42,126 bases of DNA from Pseudomonadota bacterium (GCA_018262505.1 JAGSYV010000021.1:1-42126); one strand, 5' to 3'. Positions 33,660 through 42,030 are shown, counted from the first letter of the stretch. Program-made: numbers and translations. The notes: generated by a model from the letters alone, not told the origin.

Positions 33660-34184
33660 TCAGATTGCGTCGCCCTGCGTCTTGCGCGACGCGCTTTCCC
33701 AATCGGACCGAAGCAGGGACATGAGGATGAGATCCTGTCGCCGGCCGTCCGGATAGCGGAGGGCGCTACGCATCAGGCCTTCTTCGACAAATCCTACCTT
33801 GGTGTAGATATGCCGGGCATTCAGGTTGGACGGCAGGACGTCCAGCCACAGTCGGTCGTTGTCCAGGCTCGCAAAGACCTCATTGGCTATGCACCGGACG
33901 AACCGGGTTCCAACACCGCGCTCTTCGGGGTGGACGGCAATTCGATTGAGATTGACCACCCCCATGCTGTCGTCATTCTGCCTGAGGACAGCAAAGCCGA
34001 CCGGTTTGCCCGCCTGCACCGCTATGAAGTAGCTGCAACCGGCCGCTTCCAACTTCCTGGCATGCGCCTTGGCGTCAAAAGCCCCGACTCGTTCTTCATA
34101 TCCCGGCTGCCGTTCGACCGACATGATGAAATCTATATCTTCCGCGCGTGCGCGACGGATGGCCAAGTGTTCCTGGTCTGTCAT
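33660..34184 (-). CDS. GNAT-family N-acetyltransferase
   Basis: A 174-residue acetyltransferase with the GNAT order: LAIRRARAEDIDFIMSVER at the N terminus, VVNLNRIAVHPEERGVGTRF as motif A (acetyl-CoA pyrophosphate loop), LWLDVLPSNLNARHIYTKVG as motif B, and FVEEGLMRSALR at the end. Acceptor unknown; members modify amino groups of proteins, amino sugars or small amines. Located 92 bases upstream of the GH3 start in the same orientation, and 33 bases after the PHP gene, so it is likely in one transcript. A role in acetylating or detoxifying a released amino sugar is only a guess. Confidence 0.85.
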   Translation of the reverse strand: MTDQEHLAIRRARAEDIDFIMSVERQPGYEERVGAFDAKAHARKLEAAGCSYFIAVQAGKPVGFAVLRQNDDSMGVVNLNRIAVHPEERGVGTRFVRCIANEVFASLDNDRLWLDVLPSNLNARHIYTKVGFVEEGLMRSALRYPDGRRQDLILMSLLRSDWESASRKTQGDAI

Positions 34185-34217
34185 TTTCTTTTCTTGTGTT
34201 GCTTGGGACGTTCGTCC

Positions 34218-35096
34218 TCAACCGGCGCCCTTCGGCCTGACCTCGGCGATCGCAGCGCTTTGCCAACCACGACTGCGCGTGAGATAGGAGACTTCGGTGT
34301 AGCCGGCGGCGCAGACTGCCTCGCGGGACTGACCGAGCCCGACGCCAACCGTCTTCACGCCGTGGCTGTCGTCCCCGAAGGTAGCGCGGATGCCCATTTC
34401 CCTGGCGCGAGACAGGATCTGAGGCAGCGGATAGACGGGGCCATAACCGTTGCGCGACGCCGCACAGTTGACGTCGATGACGCCGCCAGAGGCCTTGATG
34501 GCCTCCAGAAGCCGTTCGATTTTCTTCATGACGCGCACGGAGAAAGAAAAGCCGGGCGGCTCGAACTTCCGCACAAGATCCAGATGTGCGATGACGTCGG
34601 GGCGCAGCCGGTCAACCATGTCGATCACGGACCGGAAGTAGGCGAGTTGCAGCGCTTCCCTCCCCCCCAGGTCCTCGGCCAGTCGAGCAGTGTCCTGGGG
34701 GGAGTAATCGATCCACCGACCGTCGATGTCATGCACGCTCCCCACGACATAATCGAAGGGATGGGCATTTTTCAGCGACAGCATTGCATCGAGCCAGGTC
34801 TCCGGCGGCAGTTTCTCCGTCTCGAAACCGACCAGCAACTCGATCTGCCCGGCATACGCATCGCGCAACGCGAACGCGCGGTCCACATAGCCGTCGAAGG
34901 CACGGATCAGCCCGTCCGTACCCAGCCTTTCCTCTCCGGGATAGAGATCCTGATCGCGATAACGGGGGCAATGTTCGCTCAGGCCATAGTGGGTGAAGCC
35001 TCTGTCGATGGCCGCCTCGACAACCCCTTGCAAAGATGAGGAAGCATGATCACAGAACTCACCCGAATGCCCGCCGTGATAACTGAACCAGACCAT
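34218..35096 (-). CDS. PHP-domain phosphatase (HisK histidinol-phosphatase-like)
   Basis: A 292-residue PHP-fold metal-dependent phosphoesterase. The N-terminal metal motif is YHGGHSGEFCDHA, a variant of the standard HxH, followed by THYGLSEHCP. Further ligands are in VGFETEK, YVVGSVHDIDGRW, VIAHLDLVRKF, and the C-terminal FGDDSHGVKTVG. HisK-type enzymes dephosphorylate histidinol phosphate, but members of this branch are often in sugar or phosphonate clusters. Here the neighbours are a metallophosphoesterase and a GH3 glycosidase, so dephosphorylation of a released sugar or polyol phosphate is more likely than histidine synthesis. The assignment to HisK rests only on overall similarity. Confidence 0.82.
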   Translation of the reverse strand: MVWFSYHGGHSGEFCDHASSSLQGVVEAAIDRGFTHYGLSEHCPRYRDQDLYPGEERLGTDGLIRAFDGYVDRAFALRDAYAGQIELLVGFETEKLPPETWLDAMLSLKNAHPFDYVVGSVHDIDGRWIDYSPQDTARLAEDLGGREALQLAYFRSVIDMVDRLRPDVIAHLDLVRKFEPPGFSFSVRVMKKIERLLEAIKASGGVIDVNCAASRNGYGPVYPLPQILSRAREMGIRATFGDDSHGVKTVGVGLGQSREAVCAAGYTEVSYLTRSRGWQSAAIAEVRPKGAG

Positions 35097-35147
35097 TGCC
35101 CGCTACTTTCCTTGTGACGCGCCAATTCGTTGCCGATACAAGAGTGC

Positions 35148-35984
35148 TCAGGCATCTTTCGCCGGCGAGCGATAGATCGATCCCTTGTAGTCTTCGATAT
35201 AGCTCTGCATGAGCCCCTCGACGGCAACAAACTCGGCGGCCACCGTCTCCGACTTAAGATCGACAACCGTGTAGCCAAGCAGTTCCTTGCCATCCTGCGG
35301 CGGCATGGACTGATCGCGGGACAGGAAACTCGACGCAGCGGCCCAGATGAAGGCGGCATCGTCAGCGTCGCGAAGATCGAGAATCCGGTGCGTGTGACCG
35401 GTCGTCACGGCCCGGACGGCATGGGTCTCGATCAGCGTCCGCAACCGCTGCCGAGCAGGCGACGGGATGGCCCAAGCCGGCCGGTCCGGTTCGTCCCAGT
35501 ACTGCAGAAAAAGAGGCATGTGGCAGAAAAGCGCCAGTTTTCGCTCACCGCAGGCTGCAGCCGCCTGCTCAAGAAAGGCCCACTGGGTCTCTTCTGCCGG
35601 CAGCCCTGTTGCCAGGATCTGACTGTTGAGGCCCAGCAACCGCCAGCCGTCAATCGCGTCGGAGTGCCAATGCGACGATCCAAAATGTTGCTCCCATCGG
35701 GCAAGCCTTTGATCATTCGCCGGCTGGCGCGCATCGCGGGCGATGTCCCCCACGTCGTGGTTGCCCGGCACGACCAGCACCGGGGCCCGCAGCGCCGCAA
35801 CCGCTGTGCGGCCAAAGGCGAGATCGGCTTCGAGATTGGCACCGTCGAGTGTGAGGTCGCCGAGCACCACGACGAGCTCGATGTCGTCCCGATCATTCAC
35901 GTGGGCAACAACCTTGCCCCAATTGGCAACAAAGACCGGCTTTTCGGTGCCGACATGCGGATCGGACAAAACAGCAATCTTCAT
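35148..35984 (-). CDS. Calcineurin-like metallophosphoesterase (CpdA/GpdQ-like)
   Basis: A 278-residue binuclear-metal phosphoesterase. All five family blocks are visible: VLSDPHVG (DxH) at the start, VVVLGDLTLDG, VPGNHDVG, LFCHMPLF and TTGHTHRI. CpdA-type members hydrolyse cyclic nucleotides and GpdQ-type members hydrolyse glycerophosphodiesters. With a Ugp-type importer next door, a phosphodiester substrate taken up from outside is plausible. It is 50 bases downstream of tetR and 51 bases upstream of the PHP gene in the same direction, consistent with sequential diester and monoester cleavage. That sequence is inference. Confidence 0.87.
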   Translation of the reverse strand: MKIAVLSDPHVGTEKPVFVANWGKVVAHVNDRDDIELVVVLGDLTLDGANLEADLAFGRTAVAALRAPVLVVPGNHDVGDIARDARQPANDQRLARWEQHFGSSHWHSDAIDGWRLLGLNSQILATGLPAEETQWAFLEQAAAACGERKLALFCHMPLFLQYWDEPDRPAWAIPSPARQRLRTLIETHAVRAVTTGHTHRILDLRDADDAAFIWAAASSFLSRDQSMPPQDGKELLGYTVVDLKSETVAAEFVAVEGLMQSYIEDYKGSIYRSPAKDA

Positions 35985-36034
35985 GGCAACGCTATCCTTT
36001 CGGGATTCTCAGATGTGAGTTGCAGCCGAGGCCC

Positions 36035-36727
36035 TCATGACGCCTTTAGGGGCGCCGCCTGCACGATGGTCAAGATCGACTCGATGTTGAAGGCGAGCCG
36101 CTCCTCCAGCGCCTTCTTGGTCATCAACCGGCGACCGTAGACGATGGAGCTCGTTGCGTGGTTGGTCAGATAGTAATAACAGACAGAGGTGATGGTCAGA
36201 CTCAGCTGAGCTGGGTCGATGCCGGCTCGGAAAGCACCCTCCGCTACACCGCGAGAGAAAACTTCTTCCACAAGATCTTGCGAGCGATCCGCCCCCGCCC
36301 GGAGGATCTTGGAATGGCGGAAATTCTGCGCCTTGAGCAGATTTTCCTCATTCAGAAGCGTTATGAACTCGGGGTGTTCCAGATAATAACGCCAAACAAA
36401 AGTCACCAGCTCGACAAGGGCTTCGCGCGGCGGCAGACGACCAAGTTCGAGAGCAGCTTCCGCCTCCCACAAGTCGAGATAGACTTTCTCGATGACCGCC
36501 AGGAAAAGCTTCTCCTTGTTGCCGAAGTAATGATAGAGCATGCGCTTTCCGATTTCGGCGCGCTCGGCAATTTCATCGACACGCCCCCCTGAAAATCCTT
36601 TTTCAGAGAACTCAAGGATTGCCGCCTCCAGAATTCGGGTGCGGGAGCGATCCGGCCGCCGTGGATGACGCGGCGCGGGCGAGCTGCCCTTCTCGGGCAA
36701 CTCGGAGTTATCGGGGCCGTTCTTCAT
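36035..36727 (-). CDS. TetR-family transcriptional regulator
   Basis: A 230-residue regulator. An N-terminal basic, Pro-rich tail of about 25 residues precedes the TetR helix-turn-helix RILEAAILEFSEKGFSGGRV, DEIAERAEIGKRMLYHYFGN and KEKLFLAVIEKVY. The C-terminal ligand domain fits TetR_C families. It is divergent from the sugar transporter across a 424-base gap and co-oriented with the phosphoesterase-to-GH3 genes, so it is the likely repressor of both sides. Ligand unknown. Confidence 0.88.
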   Translation of the reverse strand: MKNGPDNSELPEKGSSPAPRHPRRPDRSRTRILEAAILEFSEKGFSGGRVDEIAERAEIGKRMLYHYFGNKEKLFLAVIEKVYLDLWEAEAALELGRLPPREALVELVTFVWRYYLEHPEFITLLNEENLLKAQNFRHSKILRAGADRSQDLVEEVFSRGVAEGAFRAGIDPAQLSLTITSVCYYYLTNHATSSIVYGRRLMTKKALEERLAFNIESILTIVQAAPLKAS

Positions 36728-37151
36728 CTTGTCCAGAATCCATCAACCAAGGGCCTGATCCGCTGGTGTAGGCATTTGCTCCACCAGAGGGACCCATTCC
36801 AACTTTCTCACCACCCAATAGGGTGATCGGCGAATGCCTATAAGGTCAGCCTCCAACACGGTGGAAGCCTCCCTCAATGACAGCCCGCCTTCGAAAGGCT
36901 AGGCCCTTCCCGCACTGCGATAAAAGCCTTTGAAACTGTTTGCCGGGAAGGCTCATCGCTGCCTCTCAATGCACGGTATATGTGACCAGATAGTTATTTG
37001 TCAACTACAACTGATTGATATAAATAGATAATTTTCTTACGAAAGATCGCAGCATGTCATCGAACTGTCAATTTGAGTGCCTATAGAGGCCGCACGAAAA
37101 GCGCCTCAGACCACCTTGGTGGGGCCATTACAAATGACTTGGAGCGACGCG
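36728..37151. promoter_or_regulatory. Divergent control region between tetR and the sugar importer
   Basis: A 424-base gap without a convincing gene. Bases 36978-37040 are strikingly AT-rich against the local background. On the plus strand TTGTCA (36998-37003) and TATAAA (37019-37024) resemble -35 and -10 boxes but are only 15 bases apart. The importer ATPase could start at ATG 37077, but GGAG before ATG 37152 decides for the latter. No clear long palindrome for TetR binding was found by eye. Confidence 0.4.
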
Positions 37152-38324
37152 ATGCATGGTCACGGAATCAAGATAACCAATGCCAGAAAGCAGTTTGGAA
37201 GAGCGGAAATCCTCCAGAGAATTGATCTGGATATTCAGGCGGGAGAGTTCCTCACCCTGCTTGGCCCTTCCGGATGCGGAAAATCGACCTTGCTTCGGAT
37301 GATCGCGGGATTCGACCAGCTGAGTTCAGGTTCGATCCAGATCGGCGACCGCGAGATCACACGGCTGCCGCCGAAGAAGCGCGATGTGGCCATGGTCTTT
37401 CAGTCCTACGCGCTCTATCCGCACATGACTGTTGCCAAGAATATCGGCATGCCGCTGGAAATGAGCCGCCTGTCCTTTCGGCAACGACTTCCCGGCAGCC
37501 GGCTGTTCTCACGCCAAGTGCGCGAGATCCATCGGGAGATCGCGCAAACCGTCGACAAGGTGGCAGGTCAGCTCGACCTCAAGCCTCTGCTCGATCGCAA
37601 GCCGGCACAGCTTTCGGGCGGACAGAGGCAGCGCGTCGCCGTCGGGCGCGCCATCGTCCGCCAGCCCTCCGTGTTCCTCATGGACGAGCCGCTCTCGAAC
37701 CTCGATGCCAAGTTGCGGATACAACTCCGGGAGGAAATTTCCGACCTCCATCGCCGCACCGGCATCACGTTCCTCTATGTCACTCATGACCAGACGGAAG
37801 CCATGGCCATGTCGAATCGGGTTGCGGTGATGCAATCGGGACGCATCGTCCAATGCGCAAAGCCGCAGGAAATCTACAATCGCCCGTCTGAACTTGCCGT
37901 TGCGCGCTTCGTGGGCTCCGTGGCCATCAACGAACTTCCGGTCACGGTGGCCAGCGGCGACATTCTGCTGGCGCAGCGGAGCCTGAAGCTGAGGGCGGCT
38001 GAGGCGCCGAACGACGCCTGCACTCTGGCGTTGCGCCCGGAATCGCTGGAAGCCGTGTCGCACGACGAAGAGGCGGATTTCACACTGCCGCTTCTGCACG
38101 TCGAATTCTCGGGCTCGGAAGTCACGCTGCGTTGCGATGCGTCGGCCCTGGGCACTGACCGGATCCGCGTCCAGATGCGCGCGGAACGCTTCGAGCGACT
38201 GCGTGGGGAAGGCGCCATCGAGGATCAGGTCGCGCTGCGTATTCTCGCACAGAACGCACTCCTGTTTTCAAGAACGGGCCAGTTGATGCCGGCGCAACTC
38301 GCGACAAGAGGCGCAGGCAGATGA
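37152..38324 (+). CDS. Ugp/Mal-type carbohydrate ABC transporter ATPase
   Basis: A 390-residue ATPase of the MalK/UgpC/MsmX class. Walker A GPSGCGKS is near residue 43, the Q-loop is VFQSYALYPHMTV, the signature is LSGGQRQRVAVGRAIVR, Walker B is VFLMDEPLSNLDAKL, and the switch His is VTHDQTEAMAMS. A C-terminal MOP/TOBE regulatory domain (about 240-385) includes FVGSVAINELPV and LALRPESLE. Compared with typical MalK there is an insert of about 15 residues (SFRQRLPGSRLFSRQVR) between the Q-loop and the signature. The ATG at 37152 is chosen for its GGAG. The stop overlaps the next start by ATGA. Confidence 0.93.
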   Translation: MHGHGIKITNARKQFGRAEILQRIDLDIQAGEFLTLLGPSGCGKSTLLRMIAGFDQLSSGSIQIGDREITRLPPKKRDVAMVFQSYALYPHMTVAKNIGMPLEMSRLSFRQRLPGSRLFSRQVREIHREIAQTVDKVAGQLDLKPLLDRKPAQLSGGQRQRVAVGRAIVRQPSVFLMDEPLSNLDAKLRIQLREEISDLHRRTGITFLYVTHDQTEAMAMSNRVAVMQSGRIVQCAKPQEIYNRPSELAVARFVGSVAINELPVTVASGDILLAQRSLKLRAAEAPNDACTLALRPESLEAVSHDEEADFTLPLLHVEFSGSEVTLRCDASALGTDRIRVQMRAERFERLRGEGAIEDQVALRILAQNALLFSRTGQLMPAQLATRGAGR

Positions 38325-39256
38325 CACACACCCTTTCAATGGCAGATGAGTCGCTCGCCGTCGCCATGCCTGTCAGCAAAAACGAGGGGGCAGGTTACAA
38401 GATCCACGGCTATGTCTTCTCGGCACCGGCATTCCTTCTGCTTCTTGCAACGGTCATTGCGCCAATCGTTGTCGTCTTCATTGTCAGCCTGACCAACTAC
38501 AAGCTCGGCCGCGCTTCTCTGTCCTTCATCGGACTGGGCAATTACACCAAGCTGCTTCAGGATCCCTATTTCTGGAACGCGCTGAAGAACAGCGCAATCT
38601 ACACGGCGATCGTGGTCCCGGTATCGGTGGGACTGGCGCTGATCGTTGCGGCTCTTCTCTCCAGCCGAACGCGCTCCCGCCGCGTCTATGAAGTCATCTA
38701 CTTCCTGCCGGTCACCAGCACGCTGACAGCCATGTCGATCGTTTGGAGCTACCTGCTGAATGGCAACATAGGCCCGCTTGCGACCCTGATGACGTCACTG
38801 GGCATGAAACCGCTCGATTTCCTCGCCGACAGCGACCTCGCTCTGTTTGGACTCGCCATCATCGGCACCTGGCACATGCTCGGGTTCAACCTGATCCTCT
38901 TTCTTGCCGGGTTCACAACGATTTCCAAGGAGCTGACCGAGGCGGCGCAACTCGATGGGATCGACAGCTTCTGGGACCGCATTCGCTACATCATCTGGCC
39001 GTTGATCGCGCCGACAACCATCGTGGTGGTCGCCATCAGTTGCATCCAGGCCTTTCAGGCTTTCGACACCGTCGCAGTGCTGACCAACGGTGGTCCGTAT
39101 GGCGCAACCGAGATGCTGCTCTACAAGATCAATCAGGACAGCTTCATCGGCCTCAAGGCAGGCTATGGCAGTGCCCTTACAGTCATCTATCTGATCTTGA
39201 TCGGCCTTTTCAGCATCTTCCAGGTTATGGCGACCAACAAGAAGGCGCACTTCTGA
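38321..39256 (+). CDS. Carbohydrate ABC permease, MalF/UgpA type
   Basis: A 311-residue inner-membrane permease. After a roughly 30-residue polar N terminus, helix 1 is FSAPAFLLLLATVIAPIVVV. The periplasmic stretch LSFIGLGNYTKLLQDPYFWN is typical of MalF/UgpA/LacF proteins. The coupling loop is ELTEAAQLDGIDSFWDRIRY followed by IIWPLIAPT. It starts at ATG 38321 within the ATPase stop and overlaps the next permease by one base (TGATG), showing tight translational coupling. Confidence 0.93.
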   Translation: MTHTLSMADESLAVAMPVSKNEGAGYKIHGYVFSAPAFLLLLATVIAPIVVVFIVSLTNYKLGRASLSFIGLGNYTKLLQDPYFWNALKNSAIYTAIVVPVSVGLALIVAALLSSRTRSRRVYEVIYFLPVTSTLTAMSIVWSYLLNGNIGPLATLMTSLGMKPLDFLADSDLALFGLAIIGTWHMLGFNLILFLAGFTTISKELTEAAQLDGIDSFWDRIRYIIWPLIAPTTIVVVAISCIQAFQAFDTVAVLTNGGPYGATEMLLYKINQDSFIGLKAGYGSALTVIYLILIGLFSIFQVMATNKKAHF

Positions 39257-40095
39257 TGGCCCTCCGCTTGCTTCACCATACCCGAACTGCAGCCGTTCAC
39301 GCCGTGCTGATACTAGGCGCCGGTCTTATGGCCTACCCCTTCATCTGGATGTGGCGGGCCTCCTTCCAGAGTGCCGGAGAGATCTTCGGCGCCGTCGCCA
39401 ATCCGCCGCCGATCTGGGACTCGATCGCCGAGAACTATGGCCGGGCCCTGTTCGAAACGCCGCTTCTCCGCTTCATGCTGAACGGTCTGATCATGACGGG
39501 CGGCATTCTGATCGCCCAGGTCCTGACCACGGTGATCTGCGCCTTTGCGCTGGCCAAGTATGACTTCAGGGGCCGCAAGATCCTGTTTGCCCTCGTCCTG
39601 CTAAGTCTGGCCGTCCCGGCCCAAGCGACGGCGCTGCCCATCTTCATCGTCCTGGCAAAGGTCGGACTGTTGGACACCTACCTCTCGATGATGGTGCCCT
39701 ATCTGACGTCCGGCTTTGCGATCTTCCTGTTCCACCAGTTCATCAAGTCCTTCCCGGACGAGATCCTTCTGGCGGCGCGCTTGGACGGGATGACGGAGAT
39801 CGAGATCGTCTTCCGTATCGTCATGCCGGCCATGCTGCCGGCGATCGCCGCCTTCGCCATCTTCTCGATCACCTTTCACTGGAACGACCTCTACTGGCCG
39901 ATGATCGCCATCCGGTCTGCCGACATGGCACCGCCGACCCTGGGGTTGCTCTTCTTCCGCAGTCAGGGAGGGGGTGGCGACAGCTTCGGCCCCCTCATGG
40001 CCTGCGCGACGCTGGTCACCGCTCCGCTCATCCTGGTCTCTCTGGTCGCTCAACGAAAGTTCGTACAGGGCGTCACGATGACCGGAGTCAAGTGA
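39256..40095 (+). CDS. Carbohydrate ABC permease, MalG/UgpE type
   Basis: A 279-residue partner permease. The N-terminal MAYPFIWMWRASFQSAGEIF is the usual MalG/UgpE opening after helix 1. The EAA loop is EILLAARLDGMTEIEIVFRI followed by VMPAMLPAIAAF, and the end GVTMTGVK matches the family's conserved C terminus (usually GLT/GAVKG-like). It forms a heterodimer with the preceding permease. A 74-base gap with a small hairpin separates it from the binding-protein gene. Confidence 0.93.
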   Translation: MALRLLHHTRTAAVHAVLILGAGLMAYPFIWMWRASFQSAGEIFGAVANPPPIWDSIAENYGRALFETPLLRFMLNGLIMTGGILIAQVLTTVICAFALAKYDFRGRKILFALVLLSLAVPAQATALPIFIVLAKVGLLDTYLSMMVPYLTSGFAIFLFHQFIKSFPDEILLAARLDGMTEIEIVFRIVMPAMLPAIAAFAIFSITFHWNDLYWPMIAIRSADMAPPTLGLLFFRSQGGGGDSFGPLMACATLVTAPLILVSLVAQRKFVQGVTMTGVK

Positions 40096-40102
40096 AACGG
40101 CT

Positions 40103-40123
40103 CTGCCGGAGTGTGCCCGGCAG
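40103..40123 (+). other. Intercistronic hairpin before the binding-protein gene
   Basis: Perfect 7-base arms CTGCCGG and CCGGCAG with a 7-base loop. No U-run follows, so it is more likely an RNA-stability or partial attenuation element than a true terminator. Such hairpins often separate binding-protein genes from their permeases. Confidence 0.4.
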
Positions 40124-40169
40124 GACTGTGCCTTCCTCCCCCGCCTAGCCAAACACCAAAGGAAATCAG

Positions 40170-41444
40170 ATGCTTGAACTGAAGACCACCCTTGTAGCGA
40201 CGGCCACCTTCCTGTCGCTCGCCTTCCCGGCCTGGGCCGACGCCCCTGTCACGCTCAAGTTCTACCATCCGCAGTTGCCGTGGATCGGCGGCGTGATCGA
40301 GAGCTTCAATGCCACCCACAAGGACGTGGTGATTGAAGATCAGGCCCCAGCCGAGAACTACAGCACCGGGGATCAGAATGTCATCCGCGGCCTGATGACC
40401 GACACCGCTCCGGACGTCTATCTCGCGTCCTATTCCGGCGTGCCGAGCCTGGCTTCCATTCTCAAGGACCGCAAGGCCGAAGTCTCCCTTGGCAAGTACA
40501 TCCAGCAGGAAGGCAACGGCTGGGTCGAGCAGAATTACTCCGACGCCCTTCTCTCCCTCGCCAAGGTCGGCGGAGAGCAATATGCCATGCCCTTCACCGC
40601 GTCGCTTCCGATCGTCTATGTGAACAAGGAGCTGATCGAGAGGGCCGGCGGCAGCGTCGACCAGTTCCCGACCACCTGGGACGGCGTGATCGAACTGGCC
40701 CAGAAGATCAACAAGCTGGGTGACGGCAACATCGGCATCAACTTCTCCGTCGGCGGTCTCAGCGACGACTGGTTCTGGCAGATGGTCGTCATGGCCTCCG
40801 GCAACAGCATGCTCAACGCCGACGCCACCGGCATCGGCTTCGACAATGACGCCGGCATGGAAGCTCTGCGCATCACCCAGGACATGGCGGTGAAGACCGA
40901 CATGACCGTCTATGCTACCCCGGAGCCCGCCACACAGCAGTTCCTGGCCGGCAAGATCGGCATGGTCATCGAGTCGCCGTCGGAGATCGTCGGTTACGGC
41001 AAGGCGATCGGTGACCGCTTTACCATGCGCACCGTCAAGTTCCCGCTGATCGACGCCCAGAACGGTGGTTTGCCGGCCGGCGGCGCCGCCCTTATGATCC
41101 TTGCCCAGGATGCCAAGAAGCAGGATGCTGCGTGGGAATTCATTAAGTACATGACCAGCGCCGAAACCCAGGCGACCGTTTCCAAGGCCAGCGGCTACAT
41201 GCCGACCAACAAGCAGGCCGCCGACTTTCTCAAGGACTTCTATGCGGTAAACCCGAATTTCATGACCGCCTTCCGCGAGATGGATGCGGCCAAGCCCTGG
41301 TTTGCCTATCCCAACAACACCGCCGACGACGTCTGGAAGGGTGTAGCGCCGGTTATCGACCAGCTGCAGCGCGGCAAGATTTCGCCGCAGGACGCACTGG
41401 CGAAGATGCGCGACCACGTCGCCTCGGTCATGGCGAACAAGTAA
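40170..41444 (+). CDS. Carbohydrate ABC transporter substrate-binding protein (UgpB/MalE class)
   Basis: A 424-residue family-1 extracellular solute-binding protein. The signal peptide is residues 1-23 (hydrophobic ATATFLSLAFPAWA, cleavage after AWA-D). The mature protein begins PVTLKFYHPQLPWIGGVIES. Typical sugar-binding-protein features are TAPDVYLAS, YAMPFTASLPIVYVNKELIE, FLAGKIGMVIESPSE and AAWEFIKYMTSAETQATVSK. AAAGGAAAT lies before the ATG at 40170. It is last in the transporter operon, an order more often seen with the binding protein first. The ligand is unknown; the GH3, phosphoesterase and PHP genes suggest a glycoside or sugar phosphodiester. Confidence 0.92.
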   Translation: MLELKTTLVATATFLSLAFPAWADAPVTLKFYHPQLPWIGGVIESFNATHKDVVIEDQAPAENYSTGDQNVIRGLMTDTAPDVYLASYSGVPSLASILKDRKAEVSLGKYIQQEGNGWVEQNYSDALLSLAKVGGEQYAMPFTASLPIVYVNKELIERAGGSVDQFPTTWDGVIELAQKINKLGDGNIGINFSVGGLSDDWFWQMVVMASGNSMLNADATGIGFDNDAGMEALRITQDMAVKTDMTVYATPEPATQQFLAGKIGMVIESPSEIVGYGKAIGDRFTMRTVKFPLIDAQNGGLPAGGAALMILAQDAKKQDAAWEFIKYMTSAETQATVSKASGYMPTNKQAADFLKDFYAVNPNFMTAFREMDAAKPWFAYPNNTADDVWKGVAPVIDQLQRGKISPQDALAKMRDHVASVMANK

Positions 41445-41464
41445 TTCCGGGTTACCTAGCGCCC

Positions 41465-41514
41465 GGAGCGCTTTCCGATCAAATGGACTCATTTGATCGA
41501 TAAGAAATCGCTCC
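41465..41514. repeat. Rhizobial-type palindromic intergenic element
   Basis: Nested palindrome: outer arms GGAGCG/CGCTCC, inner arms CGATCAAATG (41476-41485) and CATTTGATCG (41490-41499) with a 4-base loop. The sequence resembles short palindromic repeats (RIME-like) common in rhizobial genomes, from memory rather than a search. It may act as transcript end for the importer operon. Confidence 0.55.
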
Positions 41515-41528
41515 AAATTCAAATGTTT

Positions 41529-41573
41529 GAGCATCCGCCGATCAGGTTGTTTCAACCTGATCGGCGGATGCTC
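41529..41573. terminator. Perfect 21-bp hairpin downstream of the importer operon
   Basis: The left arm starts GAGCATCCGCCG and pairs over 21 bases with the arm ending CGGCGGATGCTC, with a TTT loop at 41550-41552. Very stable and without mismatch. No clear U-tract follows, because an insertion-sequence end begins right at 41573. It could be a terminator or the second half of a composite palindromic repeat. Confidence 0.55.
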
Positions 41574-41757
41574 TAGCCTGAGAAATTCATGCGGGCTGGC
41601 GTGGCATGGCTTAATCCGTTGAAATAATGCATGATTTGGTTATCGACGCCAATCTGCTCCATATTCAGAGGCCACACCCGCCATGATAGAGAATAGCCCC
41701 ATGCTTCCGGGTCTGTCACCCATCGCCGGCAAGGATGTCGTCGTCCGGTTCAAATGG
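41573..41757 (+). mobile_element. IS1380-family left-end fragment
   Basis: Begins CTAGCC directly at the hairpin foot and then parallels the left end of the 28302 element (GATTTGGTT, GACGCCAA, CCACACCCGCCATGAT). From ATG 41683 the first transposase codons read MIENSPMLPGLSPIAGKDVV, comparable to the IS1380 N terminus. Homology ends near 41757. It is a diverged relative, not a copy, of the element at 28302. Confidence 0.7.
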
Positions 41758-41769
41758 GGCCCGGTTCAC

Positions 41770-41938
41770 CCACAAGCTCGTGAAGCTTGTCATGAGATTT
41801 ATGGCTCATGTTGATCCGGAAGGTGCCCGCCCCGGCCTGATGCAAAGCCAGTATCGTCCCCCGGTCAGCAGATGCAGGTCCGAGCGTGGCGAGAATTTTG
41901 ACTTTTCGAGAGCGTTTCACCGCACATGCCCCCCACAT
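41770..41938 (-). pseudogene. pyk: Pyruvate kinase 5' fragment
   Basis: The minus strand reads VKRSRKVKILATLGPASADR then GAGTFRINMSHKSHDKLHEL, the conserved N terminus of pyruvate kinase (substrate-binding Arg in RINMSH). Homology stops after about 55 residues where the IS1380 fragment begins, so the remaining 400-plus residues are missing. The natural start may be GTG 41920, since a G-run lies before it; ATG 41938 is also in frame. It cannot make an active enzyme. The main pyk gene must be elsewhere. Confidence 0.75.
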
Positions 41939-41942
41939 ACCA

Positions 41943-42030
41943 GCGAGAGCGACGCTGCGGTCTAGCGAGAGCGACGCTGCGGTCTAGCGAGAGCGACGCT
42001 GCGGTCTAGCGAGAGCGACGCTGCGGTCTA
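41943..42030. repeat. Four perfect 22-bp tandem repeats
   Basis: Unit starts GCGAGAGCGACGCTG and ends CGGTCTA, repeated four times head to tail at 41943, 41965, 41987 and 42009 with no mismatches and no spacers. It lies immediately upstream of the pyk fragment start. Perfect identity means recent expansion. Confidence 0.95.

Noticed and set aside
34218-35096. hisK as part of a histidine biosynthesis locus
   Set aside because: No other his genes are in the neighbourhood; sugar and phosphoester genes surround it.
41943-42030. CRISPR array
   Set aside because: The four units are contiguous with no spacers and no cas genes are near.
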